A program made the translations under genes and the position numbers. From Streptomyces canus (GTDB taxonomy: Bacteria; Actinomycetota; Actinomycetes; Streptomycetales; Streptomycetaceae), in the NCBI RefSeq assembly GCF_030816965.1, contig NZ_JAUSYQ010000002.1:2108001-2172000 (forward strand): DNA of 64,000 nt, read 5' to 3'. A model generated the notes under the pieces. The model was not told the DNA's origin, did no database searches, and worked only from the letters and a program-made list of their open reading frames with translations. Below are positions 7,898-16,796 of this stretch, piece by piece; the first letter of the stretch is position 1, and every line of letters begins with the position of its first letter.

Positions 7898-9561
7898 TCG
7901 CTGTTGTGCGGTGGGGAACGGAGTTCCCGCCGGAGGATCTTCCCACTGGCCGTCTTCGGCAAGTCGGGCAGGATCTCCACCTGCCGCGGGTATTTGTAGG
8001 CCGCCAGTCTCTCCTTGCAGTACGCGGCGAGCGCATCGGGGTCGGTTTCCGCACCCGGACGGAGGCTGATGTACGCCTTGACGGTCTCCCCGCGGTACCC
8101 GTCGGGCACTCCGACGACGGCCGCCTCGCGCACCGCCGGATGCGTGTACAGCACGTCCTCGACCTCGCGCGGCCACACCTTGAAGCCGGACGCGTTGATC
8201 ATGTCCTTCTTGCGGTCCACGACGTACAGCCAGCCCTGCGGGTCCATGAAACCGATGTCACCCGTGCGCAGCTCACCGTCCGGGAAGGTCTCAGCGGTCG
8301 CCTCCGGCCGTCGCCAGTAGCCGGGCACCACCTGCGGCCCGCGCACGACGATCTCGCCCTGCTCGCCGAAGGGCACCTCGGCACCGCTGTCGTCGACGAT
8401 CCGTACGACCGTCTCTGGCCCCGGCACACCCACGGCGAGCGTCCCGGACACCGGGTCGACGGGCGCCTCCCGCTCCGGCGGCACGGAGGCGCAGGGCGCG
8501 GAGCACTCGGTCAGCCCGTAGCCGTTGCGGATGTACGGCCCGAAGCCGGCCCGGAACTTCTCCACCAGGGCGGGCGGCAGCGGGGCTCCGCCCGAGGAGA
8601 TGTTGACGAACGACGAGAAGTGCTCGCGGGTGACGTCCGGGTGGGCGGCCAGGGCCATGAAGGCGGTCGACGGGCCGACCGTGTAGTGCGGCCGATGCTC
8701 GGCGAAGGCCTCCAGGACGACACCCGCCTCGAAGCGGTACGCCAGCACGAGCGTGCCCACGCTGTTCAGACACGCCCCGAGCTGGCAGACCATCCCGGTG
8801 ATGTGGAACAGGGGCGCCAGCGCGAAGTAGACGGGCGCCTCGGGCAACCCGAGTCCGGTGCGCTGCCGCTCGGCGTTGTACATGATGTTGCCGTGCGTGT
8901 TGGTGGCGCCCTTGGGTGTGCCGCTCGTCCCCGAGGTGTAGCTGATCAACGCGATGTCGGAGGGTGTGACGTCCCGCCCTTCGGGCGCCTTATGCCCGGC
9001 CCGGGCGACGGCGACCAGGTCGTCGGCGTCCTCGGCCTGCGGCAGCCGCTCGAAGGTGAGCACGCGCGCGTCCCCGCGGGTCTGGAAATGCAACTCGCAC
9101 CCGGTCAGCACGATCCGCACCGGCGAACCGGCCGCCGTCTCGCGCAGATACGACTCCCAGGCCCGGTCGGAGCAGATCAGCGCGGCCACCTCACCGTCCC
9201 GCAGGACATGGCCGACCTCCCCCGACTTGTACATGGGGTTGACGGGCACGACGACCGCGCCCGCCTTCCAGGCACCGAGCAGCGCGAGCACGAAGAGCGG
9301 GGAGTTCTGGAGCAGGACCGCCACCCGGTCCCCGCGCTCCAGACCGCGAGCGGCGAGGTGCCCGGCGACGGAGTCGCTCAGCTCGTCGACCTCGCGATAG
9401 CTGAGCCGCCCGTCGAAGTAGGCGAGGAAGGGCCGCTCCGGCGCCTCGGCGACGGCCCGCCGCAGGACGTGCACCAGCGAGTCTTCGGGTTCGACCGGCC
9501 CGCGCTGGGCCTCGCTGAGCAGCGCCAGCCAGGGCTTGGCGGCGTAAGAGGACTCGCTCAT
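7894..9561 (-). CDS. Long-chain/aryl acyl-CoA ligase (AMP-forming)
   Basis: This is a 555-residue ANL-superfamily adenylating enzyme. The nucleotide-binding loop ISYTSGTSGTPKGA is near residue 205. GYGLTECSAPCASVPPE (A5 region), LRTGDIGFMDPQGWLYVVDRKKDMINASGFKVWPREVE (hinge and A8) and the catalytic lysine region LPKTASGKILRRELR at the C-terminus are all present. It activates a carboxylic acid to its CoA thioester, which would feed the kinase/dehydrogenase pair encoded convergently. ATG 9561 has GGAGG just upstream and overlaps the SDR stop by 4 bp; its own stop overlaps the TetR start. Substrate chain type cannot be read from sequence. Confidence 0.92.
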   Translation of the reverse strand: MSESSYAAKPWLALLSEAQRGPVEPEDSLVHVLRRAVAEAPERPFLAYFDGRLSYREVDELSDSVAGHLAARGLERGDRVAVLLQNSPLFVLALLGAWKAGAVVVPVNPMYKSGEVGHVLRDGEVAALICSDRAWESYLRETAAGSPVRIVLTGCELHFQTRGDARVLTFERLPQAEDADDLVAVARAGHKAPEGRDVTPSDIALISYTSGTSGTPKGATNTHGNIMYNAERQRTGLGLPEAPVYFALAPLFHITGMVCQLGACLNSVGTLVLAYRFEAGVVLEAFAEHRPHYTVGPSTAFMALAAHPDVTREHFSSFVNISSGGAPLPPALVEKFRAGFGPYIRNGYGLTECSAPCASVPPEREAPVDPVSGTLAVGVPGPETVVRIVDDSGAEVPFGEQGEIVVRGPQVVPGYWRRPEATAETFPDGELRTGDIGFMDPQGWLYVVDRKKDMINASGFKVWPREVEDVLYTHPAVREAAVVGVPDGYRGETVKAYISLRPGAETDPDALAAYCKERLAAYKYPRQVEILPDLPKTASGKILRRELRSPPHNSE

Positions 9562-10331
9562 CGGACCTCCTCCCACTTGCGCTGGAGGTGGTTCATGCCG
9601 GCCAGCCAGCGGTCGGGGTCGGCGGCCCGCGCCTGGTAGTACTCGGCGACCTCCGGGTGCGGCAGGATCAGGAACCGGTCCTCCTCGATCCCGCGGAACA
9701 GCGCCTCGGCCACATCCTCCGGTTCGACGGCGGTCGGCTGGAGCACCAGGTCCCCCGCGGTCCCGGTGGCCGCGAGCATGTCGGTCCGCACGCCCTGCGG
9801 ACAGATCGCGTGCACCTTGATCCCCCGGTGCCGGTAGGTCAGCGACAGATACTCGGCGAAGGCGTACGCGCCGTGCTTGGTGACGGCGTAAGGAGCGGCC
9901 CCGATCATGGTCAGCAGCCCTGCGGCGGAAACGGTCGACACGAACCGCCCGCTCCCCCGCTCCAGCCACCCCGGAAGCAGCGCGTGGGCGGCCCGCACGT
10001 GCGCCATGACGTTCACGTCCCAGGAGGTGGCCCAGCCGGTCTCGTCGAGCGGCTCGTCGGCGTTCCCTCCGCCGAAGGCGACACCGGCGTTGGCGCAGTA
10101 GACGTCGACGTCGCCGCCGAGCGCGTCGCGGGCGTCGGAGACGACGGCGGAGGCGTCCCCGGCGACGGCGATGCCCCCGATCTCCTCGGCCACGGCCTTC
10201 GCGCGGCCGGCATCGAGGTCATTGACGACGACCCGGGCCCCTTCCGCAGCAAACCGCCGGGCCAGCGCGGCCCCGATGCCACCTCCCGCTCCGGTCACAA
10301 CCACTCCGGCACCCTGCAGGGCTTCCACCAT
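9558..10331 (-). CDS. Short-chain dehydrogenase/reductase
   Basis: The 257-residue classical SDR has the cofactor motif VVTGAGGGIGAALARRFAAEG (TGxxxGxG) at residues 10-30, NAG (CANAGVAFGG), and the catalytic YxxxK in APYAVTKHGAYAF, preceded by the conserved serine region FVSTVSAAGLL. ARVVVNDLDAGRAK after beta-2 has an acidic residue, suggesting NAD(H) preference. It is the first gene of the SDR / ligase / TetR operon, with a strong AAGGAG before ATG 10331. The operator-like palindrome lies 34 bp upstream. A likely role is oxidation of a hydroxyl group on the substrate chain, either before activation or at the 3-hydroxyacyl stage. Confidence 0.9.
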   Translation of the reverse strand: MVEALQGAGVVVTGAGGGIGAALARRFAAEGARVVVNDLDAGRAKAVAEEIGGIAVAGDASAVVSDARDALGGDVDVYCANAGVAFGGGNADEPLDETGWATSWDVNVMAHVRAAHALLPGWLERGSGRFVSTVSAAGLLTMIGAAPYAVTKHGAYAFAEYLSLTYRHRGIKVHAICPQGVRTDMLAATGTAGDLVLQPTAVEPEDVAEALFRGIEEDRFLILPHPEVAEYYQARAADPDRWLAGMNHLQRKWEEVR

Positions 10332-10364
10332 CGGTCTCCTTCGACTGCGGCTCGACTGCCGGCC

Positions 10365-10384
10365 CAGACTAACCGGTCGGTATG
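10365..10384. promoter_or_regulatory. Probable TetR operator (site B)
   Basis: CAGACTAACCGGTCGGTATG is a 20-bp imperfect palindrome (7 of 10 pairs). Its right half is the exact reverse complement of the left half of site A at 4945. It sits in the promoter region of the leftward SDR operon and 60 bp upstream of the rightward muramidase-like gene, so it could affect both. Confidence 0.65.
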
Positions 10385-10444
10385 TTGAAGGAAAGGGTGA
10401 GAGAAACCTCCCCACAACCCGCGCCGGCGCCTACCGTGCACCTC

Positions 10445-11677
10445 ATGCGCCTATCCAGACGAGCTCTCCTCGCAGCGACAACGGCAGCAGCCTCACTCAC
10501 CGCCGCTCCACCCGCCTCCGCGGCCAAGCCCCGCAGGCGAACCGGCTTCGAGAACCTCGCCGCATCCGGCTACGAACAACTCCGCGGCGAGCGTATCGGC
10601 ATCGTCACCAACCCCACCGGCGTCACCCGAGACGTCCGGCACATCGTCGACGTGATGCACACCGACCCCCGCGTCGACCTGACGGCCGTCTTCGGCCCCG
10701 AACACGGCTTCCGGGGCACCGCGCAGGCGGGCGGCTCCGAAGGCCGCTACGACGACCCCGCGACCGGCCTCCCCGTCTACGACACGTACCTCAAGAGCGG
10801 CGGGCCCCTCGCCGACATCTTCACCGCCTCCGGCGTGGACACGATCGTCTTCGACATCCAGGACGTGGGCGCGCGCTTCTACACGTACATCTGGACCCTG
10901 TACGACTGCATGGAGGCGGCCCGGCTCGCGGGCAAACGCTTCGTCGTCCTGGACCGCCCGAATCCGGTCACCGGCCGTGCGGCCCAGGGCCCGGTCCTGC
11001 ACAAGGAGTTCGCGACCTTCGTGGGCAGAGCGCCCATCTCCCAGGCACACGGGATGACCGTCGCGGAGCTGGCCCGTCTCTTCAACGGTGAGTTCCTCAC
11101 CTCGCCCGTCCCCCTGGACACGGTCCTGATGACGGGCTGGAAGCGCTCGGAGTTCTACGACGCCTGGAACCTCCCCTGGGTCCCCCCGAGCCCGAACATG
11201 CCGACCCCCGACACCGCCCTGGTGTACTCCGGCACCTGTCTCTTCGAGGGCACGAACCTCTCGGAAGGCCGCGGCACCACCCGCCCCTTCGAACTGCTGG
11301 GCGCGGAGGGCATGGACGGCCGCTGGGCCGCCGCCGCCAACGAACTCGGTCTGTCCGGCGTGCACTTCAGGGAGGCCTACTTCGCCCCCACCTTCTCCAA
11401 GTTCCAGGGCAAGACGGTCGGCGGCGTACAGATCCACGTCCACGACCGGCTCGCCTACGACCCCGTCCGCACCGGTATCGCCCTGCTCGTGACCGCCAAG
11501 AAGGCCTGGTCCGGCTTCGGTTGGCGCGCGGACAACTGGATCGACAAGCTCACCGGCTCCACCCGGGTCCGCACGATGATCGACGCCGGCGCCGGTGCCG
11601 ACGAGGTCGTGGCGGGCTGGCGGGAGGAGCTGACGGCTTTCCGGCGGATTCGAAAGAATTACCTCCTCTACGGATGA
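10445..11677 (+). CDS. DUF1343 (NamZ-type) secreted exo-beta-N-acetylmuramidase-like protein
   Basis: The product has 410 residues. ATG 10445 gives MRLSRRALLAATTAAASLTA..PASA, a Tat-type leader with an RLSRR core, so export of a folded protein is expected. The mature part matches the DUF1343 family: GERIGIVTNPTGVTRD, VFGPEHGFRG, PVYDTY, IVFDIQDVGARFYTYIWT, LDRPNPV and SQAHGMTVAELARLFN are all family blocks. Characterised members (NamZ) release terminal N-acetylmuramic acid from peptidoglycan fragments, which would fit cell-wall recycling. An upstream in-frame ATG at 10382 would add 21 residues before the leader and is rejected. Confidence 0.88.
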   Translation: MRLSRRALLAATTAAASLTAAPPASAAKPRRRTGFENLAASGYEQLRGERIGIVTNPTGVTRDVRHIVDVMHTDPRVDLTAVFGPEHGFRGTAQAGGSEGRYDDPATGLPVYDTYLKSGGPLADIFTASGVDTIVFDIQDVGARFYTYIWTLYDCMEAARLAGKRFVVLDRPNPVTGRAAQGPVLHKEFATFVGRAPISQAHGMTVAELARLFNGEFLTSPVPLDTVLMTGWKRSEFYDAWNLPWVPPSPNMPTPDTALVYSGTCLFEGTNLSEGRGTTRPFELLGAEGMDGRWAAAANELGLSGVHFREAYFAPTFSKFQGKTVGGVQIHVHDRLAYDPVRTGIALLVTAKKAWSGFGWRADNWIDKLTGSTRVRTMIDAGAGADEVVAGWREELTAFRRIRKNYLLYG

Positions 11678-11746
11678 GCCGTAGAGTATGGCCAACTTCG
11701 CCCGGCAGTAGGACGATGCGCACCACTACGGGGGACGAGGGGGTCG

Positions 11747-13063
11747 GTGATGGCGGATCCGGCGATGAGCGTGACACCGTACTGGGAGCTGACGTTCGAC
11801 GCGGACGGCGACCCGGACCCCGGCCGGCGGGACCGGCTGCTCGCGGAGGTGGTGGACCGGGGCGTCAACGACCTGGTCGTCTTCTCGCACGGCTGGAACA
11901 GCGACCGCTCTGGGGCGACCCGGCTCTACAGCCGCTTCTTCGCCCCGTTCCCGCAACTCGCGCCGACGGCGAGACTCGGGTACGTGGGGGTCGTATGGCC
12001 GTCGATGCGGTTCTCCGACGAGCCGATCCCGGACTTCCCGAGGTCCGTGGCCGCCGAGATGCCGCCGCGTCCGGTGCTCGACAAGGACACCCGGCACGCA
12101 CTGCTCGAGACCTTCCCGGGCCGGGCCACCGTGATCGACCAGTTGTCCCGATTGCTCGATCAGCAACCTCCTGAAGAGGCGGAGCTGGAGGAGTTCGGGC
12201 GGCTGGTGCGGATGCTCGTGGAGGTCGTGCCGCCCGGGCCTCAGGCGTTGTTCGGGGCGGACACGCTGGCGGAGGGGGTGCCGCAGGACGAGCCGGAGAT
12301 GTTCGCCGGGTCCGCGGCGACGGTGTGCGGGGAGTTCGCGCGGGCCCTCGCCCATCTCGAATCCCCGGACGGGGTACAGGAGTTCACGATTCCCAACCCG
12401 TGGGACGGTGCGCACGAGCTGCTGCGGCAGGGGACGTACTACGCGATGAAGCGGCGCGCGGGCACGGTGGGCGAGCGCGGGCTCGGCCGGGTGATCGGGC
12501 AGCTCGCGAAGGCGGCGCCCGGGGTGCGGGTGCACCTCGTGGGGCACAGCTTCGGGGGGCGGCTGGTGTCGTTCGCACTGCGCGGGCTGCCGGAGGGGGT
12601 GCGAACGGTCAAGTCCGTCACGCTGCTCCAAGGGGCCTTCTCGCACTACGCGTTCGCGACCCGGCTGCCGCACGACACGCGCGCGGGAGGTGTGCTCCAA
12701 GGACAGCAGAACCGCGTCGACGGGCCGCTCGTGTGCTGCTTCTCCAGGCATGACTCGGCGCTCGGCACCCTGTATCCGCTGGCCTCGCGCATGGCGGGTG
12801 ACGCCCAGGGCGTGGCGGCCTTCGACCTCGGCCGGACCCTGGGCGCCAAGTGGGGGGCGATGGGCCACGACGGCGTGCAGGCGGTGCCGGACACGCCGTC
12901 CTGCAAGCTGGCCGACGCCGTCAGGAAGCTGCCCGCGAAGGGCTGCGTGAACGTCGACGCGGCGGTCGTCGTCAGGCGCGGCGGACCGCCCTCGGGCGCG
13001 CACAGCGACATCTGCCACCGCGAACTGGCCCACCTGGTGCTGGCGGCGGGCCGTATCCGCTGA
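11747..13063 (+). CDS. Alpha/beta-hydrolase-like protein
   Basis: The 438-residue soluble protein has the nucleophile elbow HLVGHSFGGRLVSFALRG around residue 265 and an upstream oxyanion-type strand DLVVFSHGWNSDRSG near residue 45. These two features place it with alpha/beta-hydrolases of the DUF900/esterase-like kind. A late histidine (HSDICHRELAHLVLAA) could complete the triad. No signal peptide is visible. GTG 11747 and ATG 11750 are adjacent alternatives; the purine-rich GAGGGGG upstream suits either. The substrate is unknown. It stands between the muramidase-like gene and the convergent acylase. Confidence 0.7.
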   Translation: MMADPAMSVTPYWELTFDADGDPDPGRRDRLLAEVVDRGVNDLVVFSHGWNSDRSGATRLYSRFFAPFPQLAPTARLGYVGVVWPSMRFSDEPIPDFPRSVAAEMPPRPVLDKDTRHALLETFPGRATVIDQLSRLLDQQPPEEAELEEFGRLVRMLVEVVPPGPQALFGADTLAEGVPQDEPEMFAGSAATVCGEFARALAHLESPDGVQEFTIPNPWDGAHELLRQGTYYAMKRRAGTVGERGLGRVIGQLAKAAPGVRVHLVGHSFGGRLVSFALRGLPEGVRTVKSVTLLQGAFSHYAFATRLPHDTRAGGVLQGQQNRVDGPLVCCFSRHDSALGTLYPLASRMAGDAQGVAAFDLGRTLGAKWGAMGHDGVQAVPDTPSCKLADAVRKLPAKGCVNVDAAVVVRRGGPPSGAHSDICHRELAHLVLAAGRIR

Positions 13064-13082
13064 CCCGCCGCCGGCCGTCGGT

Positions 13083-15869
13083 CTACCGGTGCGAAGTGAA
13101 CTCCACCACCTGCTGGAAGGTCGGACGGTTCTGCCAGCTGATGTTGTAGTGCTTGATGCCTCCCAGGGTGCGCTGCACGATCGAGTCGGCGCACCACTGG
13201 TCGCCCGCCGAGCACAGGTCGTCGCCGGGGTAGACCTGCGCCGCGGTCTTGCCGGCCGCGGTCTTCAGGGTGCTGATCAGGATGTCCCGGCAGGCGCTGA
13301 GGCTGCCGCCGCCGCAGTACTTGTCGGCCAGCGGACCCCGCACGTTCTCACCGAGCACCGCGCGGACGTCCTTGTCGACGTAGCTCCACCAGCCGTACTG
13401 GAAGGAGCTGCCCGCGTGCGCGCCGGTGGGTCCGTGCGCGGCTGAAGGAGACTCGTCGACGGGCAGGTTGGCCTGGAAGGCGGTGTACAGGCCGGTGCCG
13501 AGGCCTGGTTCGAAGATGCCCTGCGCCAGCAGCGGCCACCACGCGTCCAGGAGGCGGATCGCGTCGGCGTCGGCGTACTTCTTCGAACCCGCCGACGTCT
13601 CGGTGCGCTTGCCGCCGGCCGTCAGCCACGTCTGGAGCTTGCTCACCGCGGCCGCGGCCGTGGAGTCGGTGACCGTCGAGCTGTTGATCACCTTGAGCAG
13701 GTCCGGGAGGACGTCCTCCGCGCGCAGGTCGGCGAGGGACGCGTCCGCCATGGCCTTCACCAGCGAGGCCCGGGTGACCCCGCCCGCGGCCACCAGCTTC
13801 TTCACGCGGTCTTCCAGCAGATTGCCGCGATGCACGGACCCGTCGCCCCAGGAGGCCGTCGCATAGTCGAGCGCCTGTTTGTTGTTCCAGGAGACGTAAT
13901 AGTCCTGGTCGATCGAGTTGGGGTGCGCGGAGGCCGGCGTGTAGTCGGCGGTGTTCGTCGTCGGGTTCCAGTTCTTCCACTCGTACGCCGCCTGTGCCCA
14001 CACCGGGAACTCGGCGTCGACGCCGGACGCGCGCTCCGGGTTGTTCCCGCTGTTGTAGTACGCGGTGTGCGTGGAGTCGGCGTAGAACCAGTTGAAGGTG
14101 TAGTTGATGTGCTGCACCGCGCTCTGGAAGGTCTGCGGGCTCTTGACGTAGTCCGGGTCGTTCAGCATCTGGAAACCGATGATCGAGTCGGCCTCGTGCA
14201 GGTAGGAGGAGCGCAGGGTGGTGTAGGCGACCTTCTTGCCGCCGACGGTCGCCCGGTACTCGACAGGACCGTATTTCGTGCGCCAGACCCTCATGGTGTA
14301 CGACCCCGCGGCGGTGCCGTCGGCCGTGGTCGGGGCCCAGGAGTTCTTCTGCTCGATCTTCTCCATGGCCGTGCAGGTGCCGTGGTAGAGGTAGTGGTAG
14401 TCGTCCTGGCACAGCTCGACGGCGTAGGTGTCGATGATGTCCTGGCCGGAGGTCGTGGCGGACCAGGAGTAGTCCTGGCCGCGGCCCAGTTCCACGTACA
14501 TGCTCAGGCCCGCGAAGGAGGCGCCGCGGGCGCTGATGCCGGGGCCCTGGATCTCCTGGAGCATGAGGAGCTGGGGCGCGAAGTAGCCGGTCTGCGGTCC
14601 GAAGACGGCGACCGGGTGGCCGCTGGCCGTGTACTTGCCGCTGACGACCAGGGCGTTGGACATGCCGCGCTTGGCCGAGGTGAGGGCGTTCGCGGTCGCC
14701 GTGGCGGAGGCCGCGCTCGCGCTCTGGTCGGAGCCGGTGCCCGTGGCGTCGTGGACCAGGGGCTCCGTGGTCACCGAACCGGCGTCGGGCAGCGCCTGGC
14801 CCTGCGCGTTCGCGGGCTTGGCGGCGTACGGAAAGCTCTCGCCGTTGTGGACGGTGAGGACCGCCTCGGGGTCGTTGCGCTCGCGGAAGGACTCCCAGAC
14901 CTCGGTGCCCTTCGTCACGCCGTACCGCTCCTGGGCGGCCATCAGCGAGATCGCGTTGTTGACCTCGCCGCCGCCCCCGGAACCGAACAGGGCGCCGATG
15001 ACGGAGGCCAGCGCGACCAGGTCGGTGATCTTGAAGTGGTCGATGGTGCCGGCGTTGGTGACCGAGTCCTTGTGGCCGGTCAGGACGTACTCGCCGGGGA
15101 AGTAGCGGCCGCTGTCGGAGGCGTCGATGTAGGAGTTGATGCCCGCAAGGTAGGCGTTGGCGTCGGCGAGTGCCTGCCGGCCGCGGGCGCCGTTGTTCGC
15201 GACCGCGTTGTCGATCTGCGCCTGGAGGTCGGTCTCGCTGTAGGGCGCGTTGCGCCAGAACTGCTGTTCCAGGCCCTGGTTGGAGGCGGCGCCGCCCGCG
15301 AAGGCGGTGAGCTGGCCGCGACCGACGTGCCGGAAGACGTCCATGAGCCACAGCCGGTCCTGGGCGGCCGCATAGCCTGCGCCGAACTCGGTGCCGTATC
15401 TGGTGGTACCGGTGATGTGCGGCACGCCCGTCTTCTTGTCACGGACGATCGTCACGTCGGTGCGGCCCGCGGGACTCAGGGTGGAGGCGACTTGATCGGA
15501 CGGGACCCCGAACGACGCGTCGTTGAAGAAGGTGTTGATCGTGGAGTTGGTGAGCGCCGAGTAGCCCTTGGCCAGGTTGGCGTACGGGCCGAGCTGGTCC
15601 TCGGCGTGGTCGGGCTGGGTGCCGAAGGCCTGGTTGAGGAGGACTTGGGCGAGGGTCGCGTTGCCGTTCTCGCCGGGCGGCAGGATGTCGGAACACTGGC
15701 CGCCGCAGTAGTCGTTCGCCGCCGTGGCCTCGGCGGCCGACGCCGTCTGGGCCAGCGGGGACAAAAGACCGGCAATCAGGACGCATATGGATGCGGACTT
15801 CAGGAACCCGGTGAGTCTGCCGGGAGTTCTCAGTCTGTCGAGGGTGGTGCGTGAGGTGCGCCGTGGCAT
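13083..15869 (-). CDS. Secreted penicillin acylase-family amidase
   Basis: The 928-residue preproprotein starts with a Sec-type leader (FLKSASICVLIAGLLSPLAQTASA, cleavage near residue 46). It is an Ntn-hydrolase of the penicillin/AHL acylase family. The alpha-part contains YGTEFGAGYAAAQDRLWLMDVFRHVGRGQL. The autocleavage site lies before Ser404 in KRGMSNALVVSGKYTASG. The beta-part shows VAVFGPQTGYFAPQLLM and ends with paired cysteines. It probably hydrolyses N-acyl amides (lipopeptides, N-acyl homoserine lactones or penicillins) outside the cell, and no sequence feature distinguishes these. GGAG lies 7 nt before ATG 15869. It is monocistronic and convergent with the hydrolase gene, with a 19-bp gap. 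Confidence 0.9.
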   Translation of the reverse strand: MPRRTSRTTLDRLRTPGRLTGFLKSASICVLIAGLLSPLAQTASAAEATAANDYCGGQCSDILPPGENGNATLAQVLLNQAFGTQPDHAEDQLGPYANLAKGYSALTNSTINTFFNDASFGVPSDQVASTLSPAGRTDVTIVRDKKTGVPHITGTTRYGTEFGAGYAAAQDRLWLMDVFRHVGRGQLTAFAGGAASNQGLEQQFWRNAPYSETDLQAQIDNAVANNGARGRQALADANAYLAGINSYIDASDSGRYFPGEYVLTGHKDSVTNAGTIDHFKITDLVALASVIGALFGSGGGGEVNNAISLMAAQERYGVTKGTEVWESFRERNDPEAVLTVHNGESFPYAAKPANAQGQALPDAGSVTTEPLVHDATGTGSDQSASAASATATANALTSAKRGMSNALVVSGKYTASGHPVAVFGPQTGYFAPQLLMLQEIQGPGISARGASFAGLSMYVELGRGQDYSWSATTSGQDIIDTYAVELCQDDYHYLYHGTCTAMEKIEQKNSWAPTTADGTAAGSYTMRVWRTKYGPVEYRATVGGKKVAYTTLRSSYLHEADSIIGFQMLNDPDYVKSPQTFQSAVQHINYTFNWFYADSTHTAYYNSGNNPERASGVDAEFPVWAQAAYEWKNWNPTTNTADYTPASAHPNSIDQDYYVSWNNKQALDYATASWGDGSVHRGNLLEDRVKKLVAAGGVTRASLVKAMADASLADLRAEDVLPDLLKVINSSTVTDSTAAAAVSKLQTWLTAGGKRTETSAGSKKYADADAIRLLDAWWPLLAQGIFEPGLGTGLYTAFQANLPVDESPSAAHGPTGAHAGSSFQYGWWSYVDKDVRAVLGENVRGPLADKYCGGGSLSACRDILISTLKTAAGKTAAQVYPGDDLCSAGDQWCADSIVQRTLGGIKHYNISWQNRPTFQQVVEFTSHR

Positions 15870-16102
15870 GGCAGCTCCAACCGACGGGGGGGTGTGGCCG
15901 GACGTTACCGCCGGTATCCCCGGGATTGAAGATGAGCATGCGTCAAGTTTTGGCAGGGGTTCTCGAGCTTATGGGGGGCATCGGAAATCGGATGGAGCCA
16001 AATCGCTTGTCGATACGTCTATTCGGCAACGTCGTGCGAAGTCCGCACGACGACGCCGAAGTGACCGAAGTACAGGTGCAGGTGTGACGGAGGTGCAGGG
16101 CG

Positions 16103-16705
16103 ATGGCCGGTTTCCGGAGTCTGGCGAGACAGGTGCGGGATCCGCGGTGCGATCTGGCGCTTCGGCGCTACTCGCTGCGCAAGTGCCTTGAGCGGTTCGC
16201 TCCTTACGGGCACAGGGCGACCTGGGACCACTTGTGCTCCCGGGCGGGATTTGGTCCCGAGGACCGCTCCCCCGACCCAGCGCGGCTCGTGGCCGCACTG
16301 GAGGAGTTGGAGGAGGCACGTTCGGTCTGGCTGGCCTACGAGGTCGAGTTCGCCGAGCGACGCAAGAAGGAGAAGCACGACGGGTTGCGCAGGCCGGGCA
16401 GTGTGGACGACTGGCACCGGCTGACCTGGGGCGGTTTCGGAGTCGCATGGTGCGACGATCCCCGGGTGCATCCCGATGACTCGCTGGCCCAGGTGCTGCG
16501 CAGGCTGATCTCCGCGCTGGAGCGCGAACCGGGCGCGGTGTGCCCGGTGTGCGACGGAGAGCGGCTCGTCTGGAAGTACGAACTGGACCACGAACCCTCG
16601 ACCGGACCGGTCTGCACGGACTGCGGGATCCTGGTGCCGCGGCCCGTGCTCACACCCGAGGCCCTGGCGGACGCCAGGCGCGGACGGTTGCTGATGTCGG
16701 CCTAG
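16103..16705 (+). CDS. Hypothetical protein with zinc-ribbon-like cysteine pairs
   Basis: The 200-residue soluble protein has an arginine-rich N-terminal half. Toward the C-terminus two CxxC knuckles (CPVCDGERLVWKYE..., CTDCGIL) are spaced as in a zinc ribbon. GGAGG lies 9 nt before ATG 16103. The gene is followed closely by a strong hairpin terminator, so it is probably monocistronic. No catalytic motif is recognisable. A nucleic-acid or protein-binding role would suit the zinc ribbon, but this is inference. Confidence 0.7.
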   Translation: MAGFRSLARQVRDPRCDLALRRYSLRKCLERFAPYGHRATWDHLCSRAGFGPEDRSPDPARLVAALEELEEARSVWLAYEVEFAERRKKEKHDGLRRPGSVDDWHRLTWGGFGVAWCDDPRVHPDDSLAQVLRRLISALEREPGAVCPVCDGERLVWKYELDHEPSTGPVCTDCGILVPRPVLTPEALADARRGRLLMSA

Positions 16706-16713
16706 AGCGTGTG

Positions 16714-16732
16714 GGCGCACCGGGGGTGCGCC
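16714..16732. terminator. Hairpin terminator
   Basis: A perfect 8-bp stem, GGCGCACC / GGTGCGCC with a GGG loop, lies 9 bp after the stop of the zinc-ribbon gene. A GTTTTG run follows about 20 bp downstream. It should end that transcript before the BKACE gene. Confidence 0.7.
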
Positions 16733-16796
16733 GGGGATGCCGCACCCCCTGTTTTGACGGGCTTGAACCGTCGGTGCCGCCTGGCACCATCGAGGA

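Noticed and set aside
13348..15854. Long open frames on both strands across the penicillin acylase gene
   Set aside because: They lack ribosome sites and domains and have arginine/glycine-rich or repetitive composition. They are open only because GC-rich codons avoid stops; the 928-residue acylase frame has full family motifs.
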